Assembly (NCBI RefSeq): GCF_000244755.1
Contig: NZ_AHOO02000006.1
Coordinates: 62,001-126,000 of the forward strand
Length of the DNA: 64,000 bases
Reading direction: 5' to 3'
Source: Leptospira licerasiae serovar Varillal str. VAR 010
GTDB taxonomy: Bacteria; Spirochaetota; Leptospiria; Leptospirales; Leptospiraceae
The number at the start of each line of letters is the position of its first letter. Position 1 is the first letter of the stretch. A model generated the notes under the pieces. That model worked only from the letters and a program-made list of their open reading frames with translations. It ran no database searches and was not told the origin of the DNA. Position numbers and translations under genes: made by a program. Below, one piece after another: positions 38,345 through 48,006 of the stretch.

Positions 38345-39415
38345 ATGATTCTTCACTCACACTTAGAAGAACTCAATCTTAGAATGAAACCCTTCCCTCT
38401 TGTATTGGTCCTTCCTGCATATAATGAAGAACTTACCATAGAAAAAACCGTTTTGGAATTTTATAAAGAGATCCCGAATGCATATTTTGTGATCGTGGAT
38501 AATAATTCCAAGGATAAGACCTCGGAAATTTCCAAAAAGGTTTTGGTGGAGCATTCCATATTTGGAGAAGTCCTTTTCGAACCGAGACAGGGAAAGGCGA
38601 ATGCAGTTCGAACGGCATTCACTAAGATCGACGCGGAAATTTATATCATGTGTGATGCTGATCTGACCTACCCTGCATCAAAGATACATTCTATGATCCA
38701 AACCTTAAAGGAAAGAGATCTCGACATGGTTGTGGGAGATCGTTTGAGCGAGGGAGATTACGGAAGGGAGAATAAGAGAAGATTCCATTCTACTGGTAAC
38801 AAACTTGTTCTTACACTAATTAATTTTCTATTCGGCACCAAGCTGAAAGATCCAATGAGTGGATATCGAGTATTCTCTCGTAGATTCGTTAAAAATTATC
38901 CGATCCTATCTTCCGGTTTCGAGATAGAGATAGAAATGACATTACACGCTTTAGATAAAAGGTTCAAATTGGAAGAGATCTCTGTTCCGTATAAAGATAG
39001 ACCTGAAGGAAGTTTTTCCAAATTGAATACCATCCGGGATGGATACAAGGTAGTGAAAAACATATTATGGATCTTTAAAGATTATAAACCGATGCACTTT
39101 TTCGGATTTTTTTCCGCGGTCTCCGGTATACTATCCTTAGTCGCTGGAACTCCCCCAGTTCTGGATTATATCAAATATAGATATGTGTATCATGTTCCTT
39201 TGGCGGTGCTTGCTATGGGTTTAATGTTGTTTTCTTGGATCCAAATTGCGATCGGACTTGTCTTACACACGGTTTCTAAAATCCAAAGAACCAATTTTGA
39301 ATTGAGATTGATCCAAGCCGAAATGGAAACTCCGATTTGGAGTCAAACAATGATTACCGCTGCTTCTCAACGATCCTCATATAGAGAAAAGAAGGTCGCG
39401 AGCGGAAGTAATTAA
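38345..39415 (+). CDS. Family 2 glycosyltransferase (dolichol-phosphate mannosyltransferase-like)
   Basis: 356 residues. GT-A fold: FPLVLVLPAYNEELTIEKTVLEF, FVIVDNNSKDKTSEI, MCDADLTYP (the DxD metal site), DMVVGDRLSE, DPMSGYRVFSRRF and GFEIEIEMTLHA. Two C-terminal transmembrane helices (FFGFFSAVSGILSLVAG and VPLAVLAMGLMLFSWIQIAIGL) place it at the inner membrane. It probably makes a polyprenyl-phosphate sugar, possibly the donor for the GT83 enzyme on the opposite strand. The start is uncertain: ATG 38345 or ATG 38384, neither with a clear ribosome site. Confidence 0.88.
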   Translation: MILHSHLEELNLRMKPFPLVLVLPAYNEELTIEKTVLEFYKEIPNAYFVIVDNNSKDKTSEISKKVLVEHSIFGEVLFEPRQGKANAVRTAFTKIDAEIYIMCDADLTYPASKIHSMIQTLKERDLDMVVGDRLSEGDYGRENKRRFHSTGNKLVLTLINFLFGTKLKDPMSGYRVFSRRFVKNYPILSSGFEIEIEMTLHALDKRFKLEEISVPYKDRPEGSFSKLNTIRDGYKVVKNILWIFKDYKPMHFFGFFSAVSGILSLVAGTPPVLDYIKYRYVYHVPLAVLAMGLMLFSWIQIAIGLVLHTVSKIQRTNFELRLIQAEMETPIWSQTMITAASQRSSYREKKVASGSN

Positions 39416-39613
39416 GTTTTCGTCGGAACTCCTACGCGGGTAAGGACCGCCCCCACCCTGAATCTTGGGTGGTGGGGAGTGGCCCGTGGGAGAACTCGCC
39501 TTTCCTATATCACAAAAAAGCCAATCATACAATCTAAATCTTGCTCCTAAAAAATTGGAACGTAGATTCCTTATTCCATCTGCCGATTTTCGCGCAGAAC
39601 TTTCCTTCTACAT
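39416..39613. repeat. Convergent intergenic gap with GC-rich hairpin repeat
   Basis: Between the two convergent glycosyltransferase genes, GTCGGAACTCCTACG (39422-39436) is followed by a GC-rich hairpin (CCACCC-loop-GGGTGG at 39453-39472, with flanking CCC/GGGG extensions) and GGGAGAACTCGCC. The motif GTCGGAACTCCTACG looks like a dispersed leptospiral intergenic repeat, from memory only. The remainder, 39500-39613, is AT-rich with nothing I can identify. Confidence 0.55.
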
Positions 39614-41245
39614 TTATTTAGGTGAAGAATCCAAAAGTACAATCCCATTTTCAGCGGAAACTTCCTGAAAATTTCTTTGTGGATATGTTAATACCAATTC
39701 CAATACGCTGTTTCGATTGCAGATGATTGAAAGTTTTTCCTCGGAATCTAGCAGAAATGTTTCGTCTTTAAACTTATAGCTTCCTATCGTATGGATCTTT
39801 TTTTCTCTGTAAAACATAGGATAGAAAGAAAGATATTTATAATATACGATCAGATTCCTCGATTTCTCCGCTTTATCATACAGTCGAAGATTTCCATCCT
39901 GTAAAAAGGATATGATCTTAGGAGTGATCGTGGTTGATAGAACTCCCGCAAAGACCAACATGGAAGCCCAGGTTGAGGCTAGAAAAAGATCCTTTCCTTT
40001 CTCCTTCCCTTTTTTGAATGACTGTAATCCTGCAAAACCGATTAGAATTCCGAAAATGAGAACTAATCCGGAACTAGAATCCCAGAAATCGAAGGATGGT
40101 AACAACGCCTTGTTAATTCCCATTGTAGAACTAGAATACTCTGAAATCTGAGGCAAAAGCAGAAATATTAAACCTACAATCAATCCGATTCCTAAGAAAG
40201 AAAGTGAGAAAGAAGTCGATTTTAAAATCTCCGATTTTTCTAAAATTAAATAAGACGAAAAGAAGGATAAAGGAAAATAGATAGAAGAAGAATAATGAGG
40301 AAGTTTGGTTTGAACGATCGAAAAGATCAGTAGCACTATTCCCAACCAAATGAGAAAATAACGTGAAATTCTTGAAATTTTAGGATCGGCAAAAATTCTC
40401 CAGTTTTTTACGCCCGGTAATAAGAGCGCAGTCCAAGGGAAGAACCCTATAAACATTACGATAAAATGATAGAACCAAGGTCCAGTATGGGATTCTAAAG
40501 ACTTTGTTAAAAGTTTCTTCTGGAAATCGAAAAATTGAACTATAAACTCGTTTCCATAAAAGATAAAATTTGTGAGATAATAAAAACTTAAAACAACTAC
40601 AGAAATGAATCCAAACAGTATAAAATCTAAAATCCTGATTTTAAAATTTTTATCTAAAAGTCGATTTGCTGCAAAAATAAAAAGTGGAATTGCCAATCCT
40701 AATGGGCCTTTTGTCAAAACTGCAATCCCAGCAAAGAATGCTGCAGACAAGATCCAGATCGCCCTAGAACGAAAGTCCCCCTTCTCATTTGTTTCATATA
40801 AATACAAAGAAAGAACGGATGCTAAAATGAATGTATTGAATAAATGATCTATATAAGCTGTTCTTGCAAGAAGAAGAGGCAAAAGAGAAGCTGAATATAA
40901 AAATGCCCAAACATATCCGAACTTTTTAGAATGTAAAATTGTTCCGAATCGGACCAAGATCATAAAAGACAAGATCCCGCTAAAAACGGAAGGAAGCCTT
41001 GTGGAAAATTCAGAAAGACCGAATGCTTTATAGAATAGATTCGCTAGCCAAAAGTAAAATGGAGGCTTTTCACTAAAAGGCTGACCGTTAACTTGGATCC
41101 TGAAATATTCTCCGGTTTCCAGCATGGACTTGGATGCTGCTCCGTAAATATTTTCGTCCCAATCGATGAGAGAAAAACTTCCTAATCCAAAAATTAGCAA
41201 TAAAAGATAAACTAAGAGTGTAATCGGTAAGTATAAATTTCGCAT
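39614..41245 (-). CDS. ArnT-like membrane glycosyltransferase (GT83/PMT family)
   Basis: 543 residues with about 11 transmembrane helices. The N-terminal LIDWDENIYGAASKSMLETGEYF contains the catalytic acidic loop of GT-C enzymes, followed by SEKPPFYFWLANLFYKAFGLSEFSTRLPSV and VLTKGPLGLAIPLFIF. Such enzymes transfer a sugar from an undecaprenyl-phosphate donor to lipid A or another periplasmic acceptor. The acceptor here is unknown. The GT2 gene on the other strand could supply the donor. Confidence 0.87.
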   Translation of the reverse strand: MRNLYLPITLLVYLLLLIFGLGSFSLIDWDENIYGAASKSMLETGEYFRIQVNGQPFSEKPPFYFWLANLFYKAFGLSEFSTRLPSVFSGILSFMILVRFGTILHSKKFGYVWAFLYSASLLPLLLARTAYIDHLFNTFILASVLSLYLYETNEKGDFRSRAIWILSAAFFAGIAVLTKGPLGLAIPLFIFAANRLLDKNFKIRILDFILFGFISVVVLSFYYLTNFIFYGNEFIVQFFDFQKKLLTKSLESHTGPWFYHFIVMFIGFFPWTALLLPGVKNWRIFADPKISRISRYFLIWLGIVLLIFSIVQTKLPHYSSSIYFPLSFFSSYLILEKSEILKSTSFSLSFLGIGLIVGLIFLLLPQISEYSSSTMGINKALLPSFDFWDSSSGLVLIFGILIGFAGLQSFKKGKEKGKDLFLASTWASMLVFAGVLSTTITPKIISFLQDGNLRLYDKAEKSRNLIVYYKYLSFYPMFYREKKIHTIGSYKFKDETFLLDSEEKLSIICNRNSVLELVLTYPQRNFQEVSAENGIVLLDSSPK

Positions 41246-41464
41246 CGATGCAGAAGTTTCCTTTTAGAGAAGAGTCATACTTCTCCCCTTCCAAAAATGT
41301 GAAGGCCTCCGCTTTCGCATTCTAAAACTGATCTTTATGATTCGTATTCGATTACAATTCGGATAAATTTCGTATTAGGTATTAAACTTGCGGGGACTAG
41401 AGTTTTGCAAAGATTAAAGTTCGGTATAAAACTTTCTGATCATTTCTTCTAAAACTAAGAAGGC

Positions 41465-41503
41465 AAAAAAAAGCCTAACTTTCGCTTACGAGAAGTTAGG
41501 CTT
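41465..41503 (-). terminator. Rho-independent terminator of the second flagellin gene
   Basis: Perfect 11-bp stem AAGCCTAACTT (41471-41481) with AAGTTAGGCTT (41493-41503), followed on the minus strand by a run of T (the A tract at 41465-41472). It is about 125 bases after the flagellin stop. Confidence 0.88.
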
Positions 41504-41582
41504 CAGAGTCGTACGGCGATTTATAATAAATATAAATCCGTGGTCCCGTCGAAAGAACCAACATTAGCTTAAGGCCAGCTCC

Positions 41583-41616
41583 CCTGCCGGAATACTACTA
41601 AAGTCAAGCCGGCAGG
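41583..41616 (-). promoter_or_regulatory. 3' UTR hairpin of flagellin mRNA
   Basis: Perfect 8-bp inverted repeat CCTGCCGG (41583-41590) and CCGGCAGG (41609-41616), lying 12 bases after the stop codon. It has no U tract, so it is not the main terminator; it may protect the mRNA end. Confidence 0.45.
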
Positions 41617-41628
41617 TTAGCTATCGAA

Positions 41629-42742
<1,114 letters not shown>

Positions 42743-42814
42743 CCGCATCTCTGGCGCGGATCCTGGATGCGAAAATGCTTGCGTCATTAGGCAGCCCAAA
42801 CAGTCTGAAAGCAG

Positions 42815-43753
42815 ATGCTTGAAAAAATCTATCTAGCGAATCCCCGCGGTTTCTGCGCCGGTGTCAAATACGCAATTTCCTATGTGGAACAGGTTCAATC
42901 CAATTCCGAGGAGCAGATCTATGTCCGCAAAGAGATCGTTCATAACCGAAGGGTCGTGGAAGATATGAAAAAAAGAGGCATCAAGTTCATTAACGAATTG
43001 GGCGAAGCTCCGGACGGTTCCACAGTTGTCTTCTCTGCTCATGGAGTTTCTCCTGAAGTTGTAGAAGAAGCAAAACGTAGGGGAATGAAGATCGGAGACG
43101 CCACATGCCCCTTAGTCACCAGAGTTCACAGAAAAGCACGCAGATATAAAGACTCCCACCAAATCATCTATATAGGCCACCAAGGACATGACGAAGCAAT
43201 CGGTACAATGGGAGAAGCCCAAATGTTCCTTGTAGAATCCCCGGAAGATGTCCAAAAATTGGTCGGAAGATTAGATTTAAACAAACCTATCACCTATCTA
43301 ATGCAGACCACTTTATCAGTGGCTGACACCAAACTTGTGGTAGAAAAGATTTCGGAATTATTCCCGAGCGTAGAACATCCTGCCAAGGATGATATTTGTT
43401 ACGCAACTACTGAAAGACAAGAAGCAGTTTCGTCCATGATGGATGCGATAGATGCGATGATGGTGATTGGAGCGGATAACAGTTCCAACTCTCTCAGGCT
43501 TCTACAATTGGCTCAAAAATCAAAACCTTCTTCCTTTAAAATAAGTTCCTTAGAAGAATTAAATAAAGATTATATAGCTAACTCCGAGATCAAAATTTTA
43601 GGGATCACGGCAGGCGCTTCTACTCCTCAGATCCTCGTGGACGAGATCATTTCTAAGCTCATTCAATTCTACCCGAAAGCTGTTTTGGATCTTTTCCCCG
43701 ATTCGAGGGAGGATTCCATGAGCTTTAAATTGCCTGCAAATCTTTTGATGTAG
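42815..43753 (+). CDS. ispH: 4-hydroxy-3-methylbut-2-enyl diphosphate reductase
   Basis: 312 residues. Final step of the MEP isoprenoid pathway, making IPP and DMAPP. The three Fe-S cysteines are in NPRGFCAGVKYAI, GDATCPLVTRVH and DDICYATTERQ; VVFSAHGVSPEV, YIGHQGHDE, TTLSVADT and IGADNSSNS..., GITAGASTPQIL match the family. Divergent from the flagellin gene across the GC-rich element. Confidence 0.96.
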   Translation: MLEKIYLANPRGFCAGVKYAISYVEQVQSNSEEQIYVRKEIVHNRRVVEDMKKRGIKFINELGEAPDGSTVVFSAHGVSPEVVEEAKRRGMKIGDATCPLVTRVHRKARRYKDSHQIIYIGHQGHDEAIGTMGEAQMFLVESPEDVQKLVGRLDLNKPITYLMQTTLSVADTKLVVEKISELFPSVEHPAKDDICYATTERQEAVSSMMDAIDAMMVIGADNSSNSLRLLQLAQKSKPSSFKISSLEELNKDYIANSEIKILGITAGASTPQILVDEIISKLIQFYPKAVLDLFPDSREDSMSFKLPANLLM

Positions 43754-43802
43754 TCACTTCGACAATCCCGTTATGTCTCAGATCGCACGCATTTGATCGA
43801 TT

Positions 43803-43819
43803 TGACTTAAAATAAGTCA
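43803..43819. promoter_or_regulatory. Palindrome between ispH and the signalling operon
   Basis: Perfect 7-bp inverted repeat TGACTTA-AAA-TAAGTCA, followed by a short T run (TTTTTG). It could be an operator for the histidine kinase operon that begins 66 bases later, or a weak terminator for ispH. TTGACT at its left edge may also be a -35 element. Confidence 0.4.
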
Positions 43820-43885
43820 TTTTTGTGGAATTTTCCGCTAAAATGGTTGAATTAAGTTTATTTTCGCTTAAATTCTCTGGCCTAT

Positions 43886-45964
43886 ATGGTCGCGGAAGAT
43901 CTGCAGTTCGACACAGAAACCGGACTTTTTCAAATTATCGTTTCCCAAACGTCGGACGCAATTCTTGTTACAGACGCGGTATTAAACGAGAACGGACCTT
44001 CTATTGTTTTTGTTAATCCCGCATTTTGCGAACTGACCGGATATAGAGCGGAGGAACTGATCGGAGGTTCTCCTAAAATTTTATTCGGTAAAGAAACCGA
44101 CAGAAGAATATTACAAAATCTTAAAAATTGCCTCTTACGAGGAGACTCCTACTCTTCTTCCACGATCAATTATAAAAAAGACGGAACTAAATATCATTCC
44201 GAATGGAAAGTCTCTCCGGTTAAGGATCAAGACGGAAATATTACAAATTTATTATCTATCCAGAGAGATATCAGTGAAAAGATCCGAAGAGAAGACTTAA
44301 CCGCCAAAAGACTTAGATCTGAAATGGGGCTCACTGCGGCTTCTCAGATCTTATTGAATACAACACATGAAAGTTTTACGATAGAAAGAGCGATCGAACA
44401 TTTTCTGGTATTGGTAGAAGCTGAAAGGATCTATCTATATAAAAAGACCGCAAATCCGGATGTATTGGCTTTACAGGCGGAAATCAAAAGTCCATATTCC
44501 AGCGCCACTCTTATGGAAACTCATCCGGAAATTTCGCTCTCCAGTAAATTCGCAAGATGGAAACCGTATCTTCTCAGGAATGATATTATCGAGTTTAGAA
44601 CTTCAGAGCTTCTAGATTCTGAAAAGACATTTTACCAAGGTAGAAGAACGGACACCATTCTTCTATTTCCGATCAGAATGTCCGGAGATTGGTTCGGATT
44701 TTTGGGAATGGAATTCTTTCAACATGAATTAGGACCGGATGAACAGTTTACATTTAGGACATTCGTGGACCTGTTAGGTTTCTATTTGGAAAGAATGTCC
44801 ATATTAGAGGAATTAAAGATTCATAAAGAAAACCTAGAGGAAACGGTCGTTAAAAGAACAAAAGAACTCTCTATTCAGAAAGAAAAGGCGGAAGCGGCAA
44901 GTACCGCTAAAAGTGATTTTCTTGCCAATATGAGCCATGAACTTCGTACTCCGCTGAATGCGATCATTGGTCTTTCCAAACTAATCAAGATAGAGGATGA
45001 AAATTCCAACGACAAGAGGTATCTGGACCTTATCCATAAATCAGGATTACATTTATTAGGTTTAATTAATGATATTCTAGAACTTTCCAAACTTAACGCC
45101 GGAAAATCCTCTTTTTATTTTTCAGAAATGGATCTAAGGAAGGAACTCGAACAGGTGGTAGAATTCCTAGAACCGGAACTTATAAGAAAGCATCTACATT
45201 TAGTTTGGGATGAGCCCAAAGAAATTATATCCATGATCTGGGGAGATCCTAAAAGAATTCGACAGATCTTTTTAAATTTGGTCGGAAACGCCGTAAAATT
45301 CACAGCGGAACAAGGTTCTATTTATCTTTCCATTAAGAGAGAAGGAAAAGATTGGGTCGCAGAGATCACTGATACTGGGATCGGCATCCCAGACTCCGAG
45401 CAGAAAAAAATTTTCGATGCATTCTATCAGATTAGAAATTCAAGATCCAGAGACACGGAAGGAACGGGACTCGGACTTTCTATAGTTCAAAAATTAGTCG
45501 AGGCTCATGGAGGAAGTATCCGAGTTAAAAGCCAACAAGGGATCGGAACTACTTTTTATCTGAACCTTCCTATACTTGAACAGAGTCCGAAACAATCCAA
45601 ACCCAGAAAAAATTTTGCGGGAGCGTATCCTGAAAAATTAAAAAATTTCTGCCTTATCCGATTAGAATTATCCAATCAAAAAAATGCGGAACTTCTCACT
45701 CATTTTTTCAAAAAGCAAAACCAACCGTTATCGTTCAAGGAGGTTAGAAAGGATAAGAAGATCATTCTATTCCAAGATTCTAATTCTACTTTGAAAGAAA
45801 ATATATCTGAAATTTGGAAAACAGTTCTGATCCTTCCGGAAGAGTCGCAGGATTTTGAAAAAAAATATTCCAAGGAGAATTTTGACTTTGTACTATCACA
45901 GCCAATTTCCTTGGACGAATTAAAATTAGTATTAGAAGAATTGGCGGACCAAATCAATGACTAA
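43886..45964 (+). CDS. PAS-GAF sensor histidine kinase with degenerate receiver-like tail
   Basis: 692 residues, soluble. A PAS domain at about 10-125 ([36 protein letters not shown]), then a GAF-like domain (160-310), a coiled-coil, an H box with H351 ([20 protein letters not shown]), and the ATPase domain ([42 protein letters not shown]). Residues 580-692 have the size of a receiver domain but I see no acceptor aspartate. First gene of the chemotaxis operon; it overlaps the next gene by 8 bases. The start ATG has no obvious ribosome site. Confidence 0.88.
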   Translation: MVAEDLQFDTETGLFQIIVSQTSDAILVTDAVLNENGPSIVFVNPAFCELTGYRAEELIGGSPKILFGKETDRRILQNLKNCLLRGDSYSSSTINYKKDGTKYHSEWKVSPVKDQDGNITNLLSIQRDISEKIRREDLTAKRLRSEMGLTAASQILLNTTHESFTIERAIEHFLVLVEAERIYLYKKTANPDVLALQAEIKSPYSSATLMETHPEISLSSKFARWKPYLLRNDIIEFRTSELLDSEKTFYQGRRTDTILLFPIRMSGDWFGFLGMEFFQHELGPDEQFTFRTFVDLLGFYLERMSILEELKIHKENLEETVVKRTKELSIQKEKAEAASTAKSDFLANMSHELRTPLNAIIGLSKLIKIEDENSNDKRYLDLIHKSGLHLLGLINDILELSKLNAGKSSFYFSEMDLRKELEQVVEFLEPELIRKHLHLVWDEPKEIISMIWGDPKRIRQIFLNLVGNAVKFTAEQGSIYLSIKREGKDWVAEITDTGIGIPDSEQKKIFDAFYQIRNSRSRDTEGTGLGLSIVQKLVEAHGGSIRVKSQQGIGTTFYLNLPILEQSPKQSKPRKNFAGAYPEKLKNFCLIRLELSNQKNAELLTHFFKKQNQPLSFKEVRKDKKIILFQDSNSTLKENISEIWKTVLILPEESQDFEKKYSKENFDFVLSQPISLDELKLVLEELADQIND

Positions 45965-47228
45965 CTCTACGAGTTCAGTGATCAAAAACAAACAAGAGAG
46001 AAAGAGCGTTGTCCGAGACCCTATACTTATAGTTGAGGATAAGTTGGAAAATACCCTAATGCTCGAAGCTCTTTGCGACGAGTTCGGGATACAATACCAG
46101 TCTGCTTCCAATGGAGAAGAAGCGCTGGAGATGGCTAAAACCAATAAATATTCCTTTTACATAGTGGATCTCATGATGCCAGTAATGGATGGCCCTACTT
46201 TTATCCAAAGACTGAAGGAATTCCAACCGGATGCGACTGTACTTGTTCAAACCGCTCTGGACTCGACAGACACAGTGATCGAGGTGATGAAGCTGGGAGT
46301 ATTCGATTACATCATCAAACCGATCCTTCCGGACCAGTTCCATAAAGCTCTAAACAAGGCAGTAGACTATCGTTTTTTGAAAGCGAGCGAAGCTGCGATC
46401 TTGGAAGCGGAAAGTTTGAAACTAAGAAATCAGCTCGAATGGTTAACCTATAAGGAAACAAGAAGAAAAGCCGGAGACGAATCCTGGGAAAAATCGTCCA
46501 TACATTCTTTGCAGACTTCCCTCTCTCAAGGGTCCGGGATTGGAGCGATCATCAGTCTTTTGGATATGATCAAAATTGAAATGAAGGAAGATGGAGATAA
46601 TTATCTAATTAATAAAAGTATGATGAATCTGGTGATTGAAAATCAGGAAATCACCAAAAATCTGCTGAACGGCCTAACTCAGCTATTAGAGATCATAAAT
46701 CGAAATCTTCAGAAAAGAAAGATCAAGGCTTCGGAACTTGTGGAAAAAATCAAACGTTCCGCCGAGTTCATCCAACCGTATTTAGAAAAGAAAGGTCTTA
46801 GACTTTCCTTACCAATTCTTAAGAAGGAGGTCGAACTAGATATTGAAGTGGATCTGTTTCTTCTCGCTTTGGAAGAAGTGATCTTGAATGCATACAAGTA
46901 TTGTGCCCCCAAAACCTCTTTAGAAGTGTTTACAAGCATTAACCAAGGTTACTTTTGCGTTGTGGTAAAAAATATCGTAGATGAAAAACCTTATGGAGGT
47001 GTCGACGAAAAACATGAGAATCTTGTGTTGCAGCCGTTCTTCCGTATTCATCCGCCGGTAGAAAGTGTATCTCACTTGGAAAAATTCGGTTTAGGCTTAG
47101 GGCTCACTGCGGTTGATCAAATTCTCAGAAAACATAACGGTCTATTCTTTATCCATAATGCTAAGGATCACACCGGTGAACAGGTTCGTCTTTGTGTGAT
47201 GAGCGAATTATTATTACCTATTCAGTGA
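45957..47228 (+). CDS. Receiver-domain protein with C-terminal histidine-kinase-like ATPase
   Basis: 423 residues. The receiver domain (about 22-140) has VED and acceptor D71 in [13 protein letters not shown], then QTALDS and YIIKPI. A helical region ([25 protein letters not shown]) resembles a dimerisation domain, and the ATPase region has [11 protein letters not shown] and [14 protein letters not shown]. Response regulators with such an ATPase output are known in spirochaetes and Bacteroidetes. It probably takes phosphate from the upstream kinase. Confidence 0.85.
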   Translation: MTNSTSSVIKNKQERKSVVRDPILIVEDKLENTLMLEALCDEFGIQYQSASNGEEALEMAKTNKYSFYIVDLMMPVMDGPTFIQRLKEFQPDATVLVQTALDSTDTVIEVMKLGVFDYIIKPILPDQFHKALNKAVDYRFLKASEAAILEAESLKLRNQLEWLTYKETRRKAGDESWEKSSIHSLQTSLSQGSGIGAIISLLDMIKIEMKEDGDNYLINKSMMNLVIENQEITKNLLNGLTQLLEIINRNLQKRKIKASELVEKIKRSAEFIQPYLEKKGLRLSLPILKKEVELDIEVDLFLLALEEVILNAYKYCAPKTSLEVFTSINQGYFCVVVKNIVDEKPYGGVDEKHENLVLQPFFRIHPPVESVSHLEKFGLGLGLTAVDQILRKHNGLFFIHNAKDHTGEQVRLCVMSELLLPIQ

Positions 47229-47247
47229 GAATGACAAGAAGGAGAAT

Positions 47248-47610
47248 ATGAAAAAAATCTTAATCGTGGATGATTCTGCCGTGTTTCGAAAGATACTTAC
47301 CCTACATCTTTCTCAAGCTTCCTTTTCCGTAATAGAGGCAGAAGACGGACTCCAAGGATTGGAGAAGTTGAAAGAAGGTAAAGTGGATCTAGTAGTAAGC
47401 GACATGAATATGCCGAACATGAACGGCATATCTTTCGTAAAGGCGATCAAAGAGGATTCGAATCATAAATTTGTTCCGATCATCATGCTAACCACTGAAT
47501 CCCAAGATGAACTTAAAAATGAAGGTTTAAAAGCAGGTGCGAAAGCCTGGCTTACTAAACCGTTTTCTCCGGAAGAACTTTTAAAAACGATACAGGTTTT
47601 ACTCGTATAA
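47248..47610 (+). CDS. cheY: CheY-type response regulator
   Basis: 120 residues, receiver only. KKILIVDDSAVFRK, acceptor D52 in VVSDMNMPNMNG, the Thr switch LTTES, and Lys in WLTKPFSPEE. The protein is alone, so it acts by binding a partner, presumably the flagellar switch or an adaptor. It lies 19 bases after the receiver-ATPase gene and 12 bases before the STAS gene, within the che operon. Confidence 0.92.
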   Translation: MKKILIVDDSAVFRKILTLHLSQASFSVIEAEDGLQGLEKLKEGKVDLVVSDMNMPNMNGISFVKAIKEDSNHKFVPIIMLTTESQDELKNEGLKAGAKAWLTKPFSPEELLKTIQVLLV

Positions 47611-47622
47611 TCGGGAAATTTT

Positions 47623-48006
47623 ATGTCTTTGGAAATAAAAGTATCTGAACTCGGGCAAAAAAATTCCAGACCGATCTTTCATTTGGATCTTTCTGGAGAG
47701 GCTTCTATTTATTATGCTTCCGATTGGAAGTCCAAATTGCAGCCGCTTCTGGATAGAAATCCAATCCGGGTGGAGATAGATACGTCTGCCCTGGAAAAGG
47801 TGGATTCCAGTTTCGTTCAATCCTTAATTTTACTCAAAAAAGACTCACTGCATAAATCCTGGGATCTTGCTATTATAAACCATCCGAATTGTTTATTAGA
47901 ATTTTATGATCTTTATGGTCTGATCGGATTTTTTCAGGACCGTATCCGTATTTCTAAGAAGGATTCCTCTTCCTTTAAATTTTCTTACGGTCTGGAGAAG
48001 GTATAA
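47623..48006 (+). CDS. STAS-domain protein in chemotaxis operon
   Basis: 127 residues. FHLDLSGEASIYYASDWKSKLQPLL and VEIDTSALEKVDSSFVQSLILLKKDS, then DLAIINHPNCLLEFYDLYGLIGFF give the STAS fold. The usual DSSG phospho-serine region reads DSSF. STAS proteins sit beside CheA/CheW in several bacteria as scaffold-like partners; the exact role is not clear. The stop overlaps the CheA start by a base (TAATG). Confidence 0.75.
   Translation: MSLEIKVSELGQKNSRPIFHLDLSGEASIYYASDWKSKLQPLLDRNPIRVEIDTSALEKVDSSFVQSLILLKKDSLHKSWDLAIINHPNCLLEFYDLYGLIGFFQDRIRISKKDSSSFKFSYGLEKV

Larger units (their letters stand above)
41246..41628. other. Intergenic region between ArnT-like and flagellin genes
   Basis: 383 bases. 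Positions 41246-41460 are AT-rich and I see no gene there. Positions 41465-41503 are the flagellin terminator. Positions 41583-41616 are a hairpin just after the flagellin stop. The minus-strand ArnT-like gene probably has its promoter between 41246 and 41460, but no motif stands out. Confidence 0.6.
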
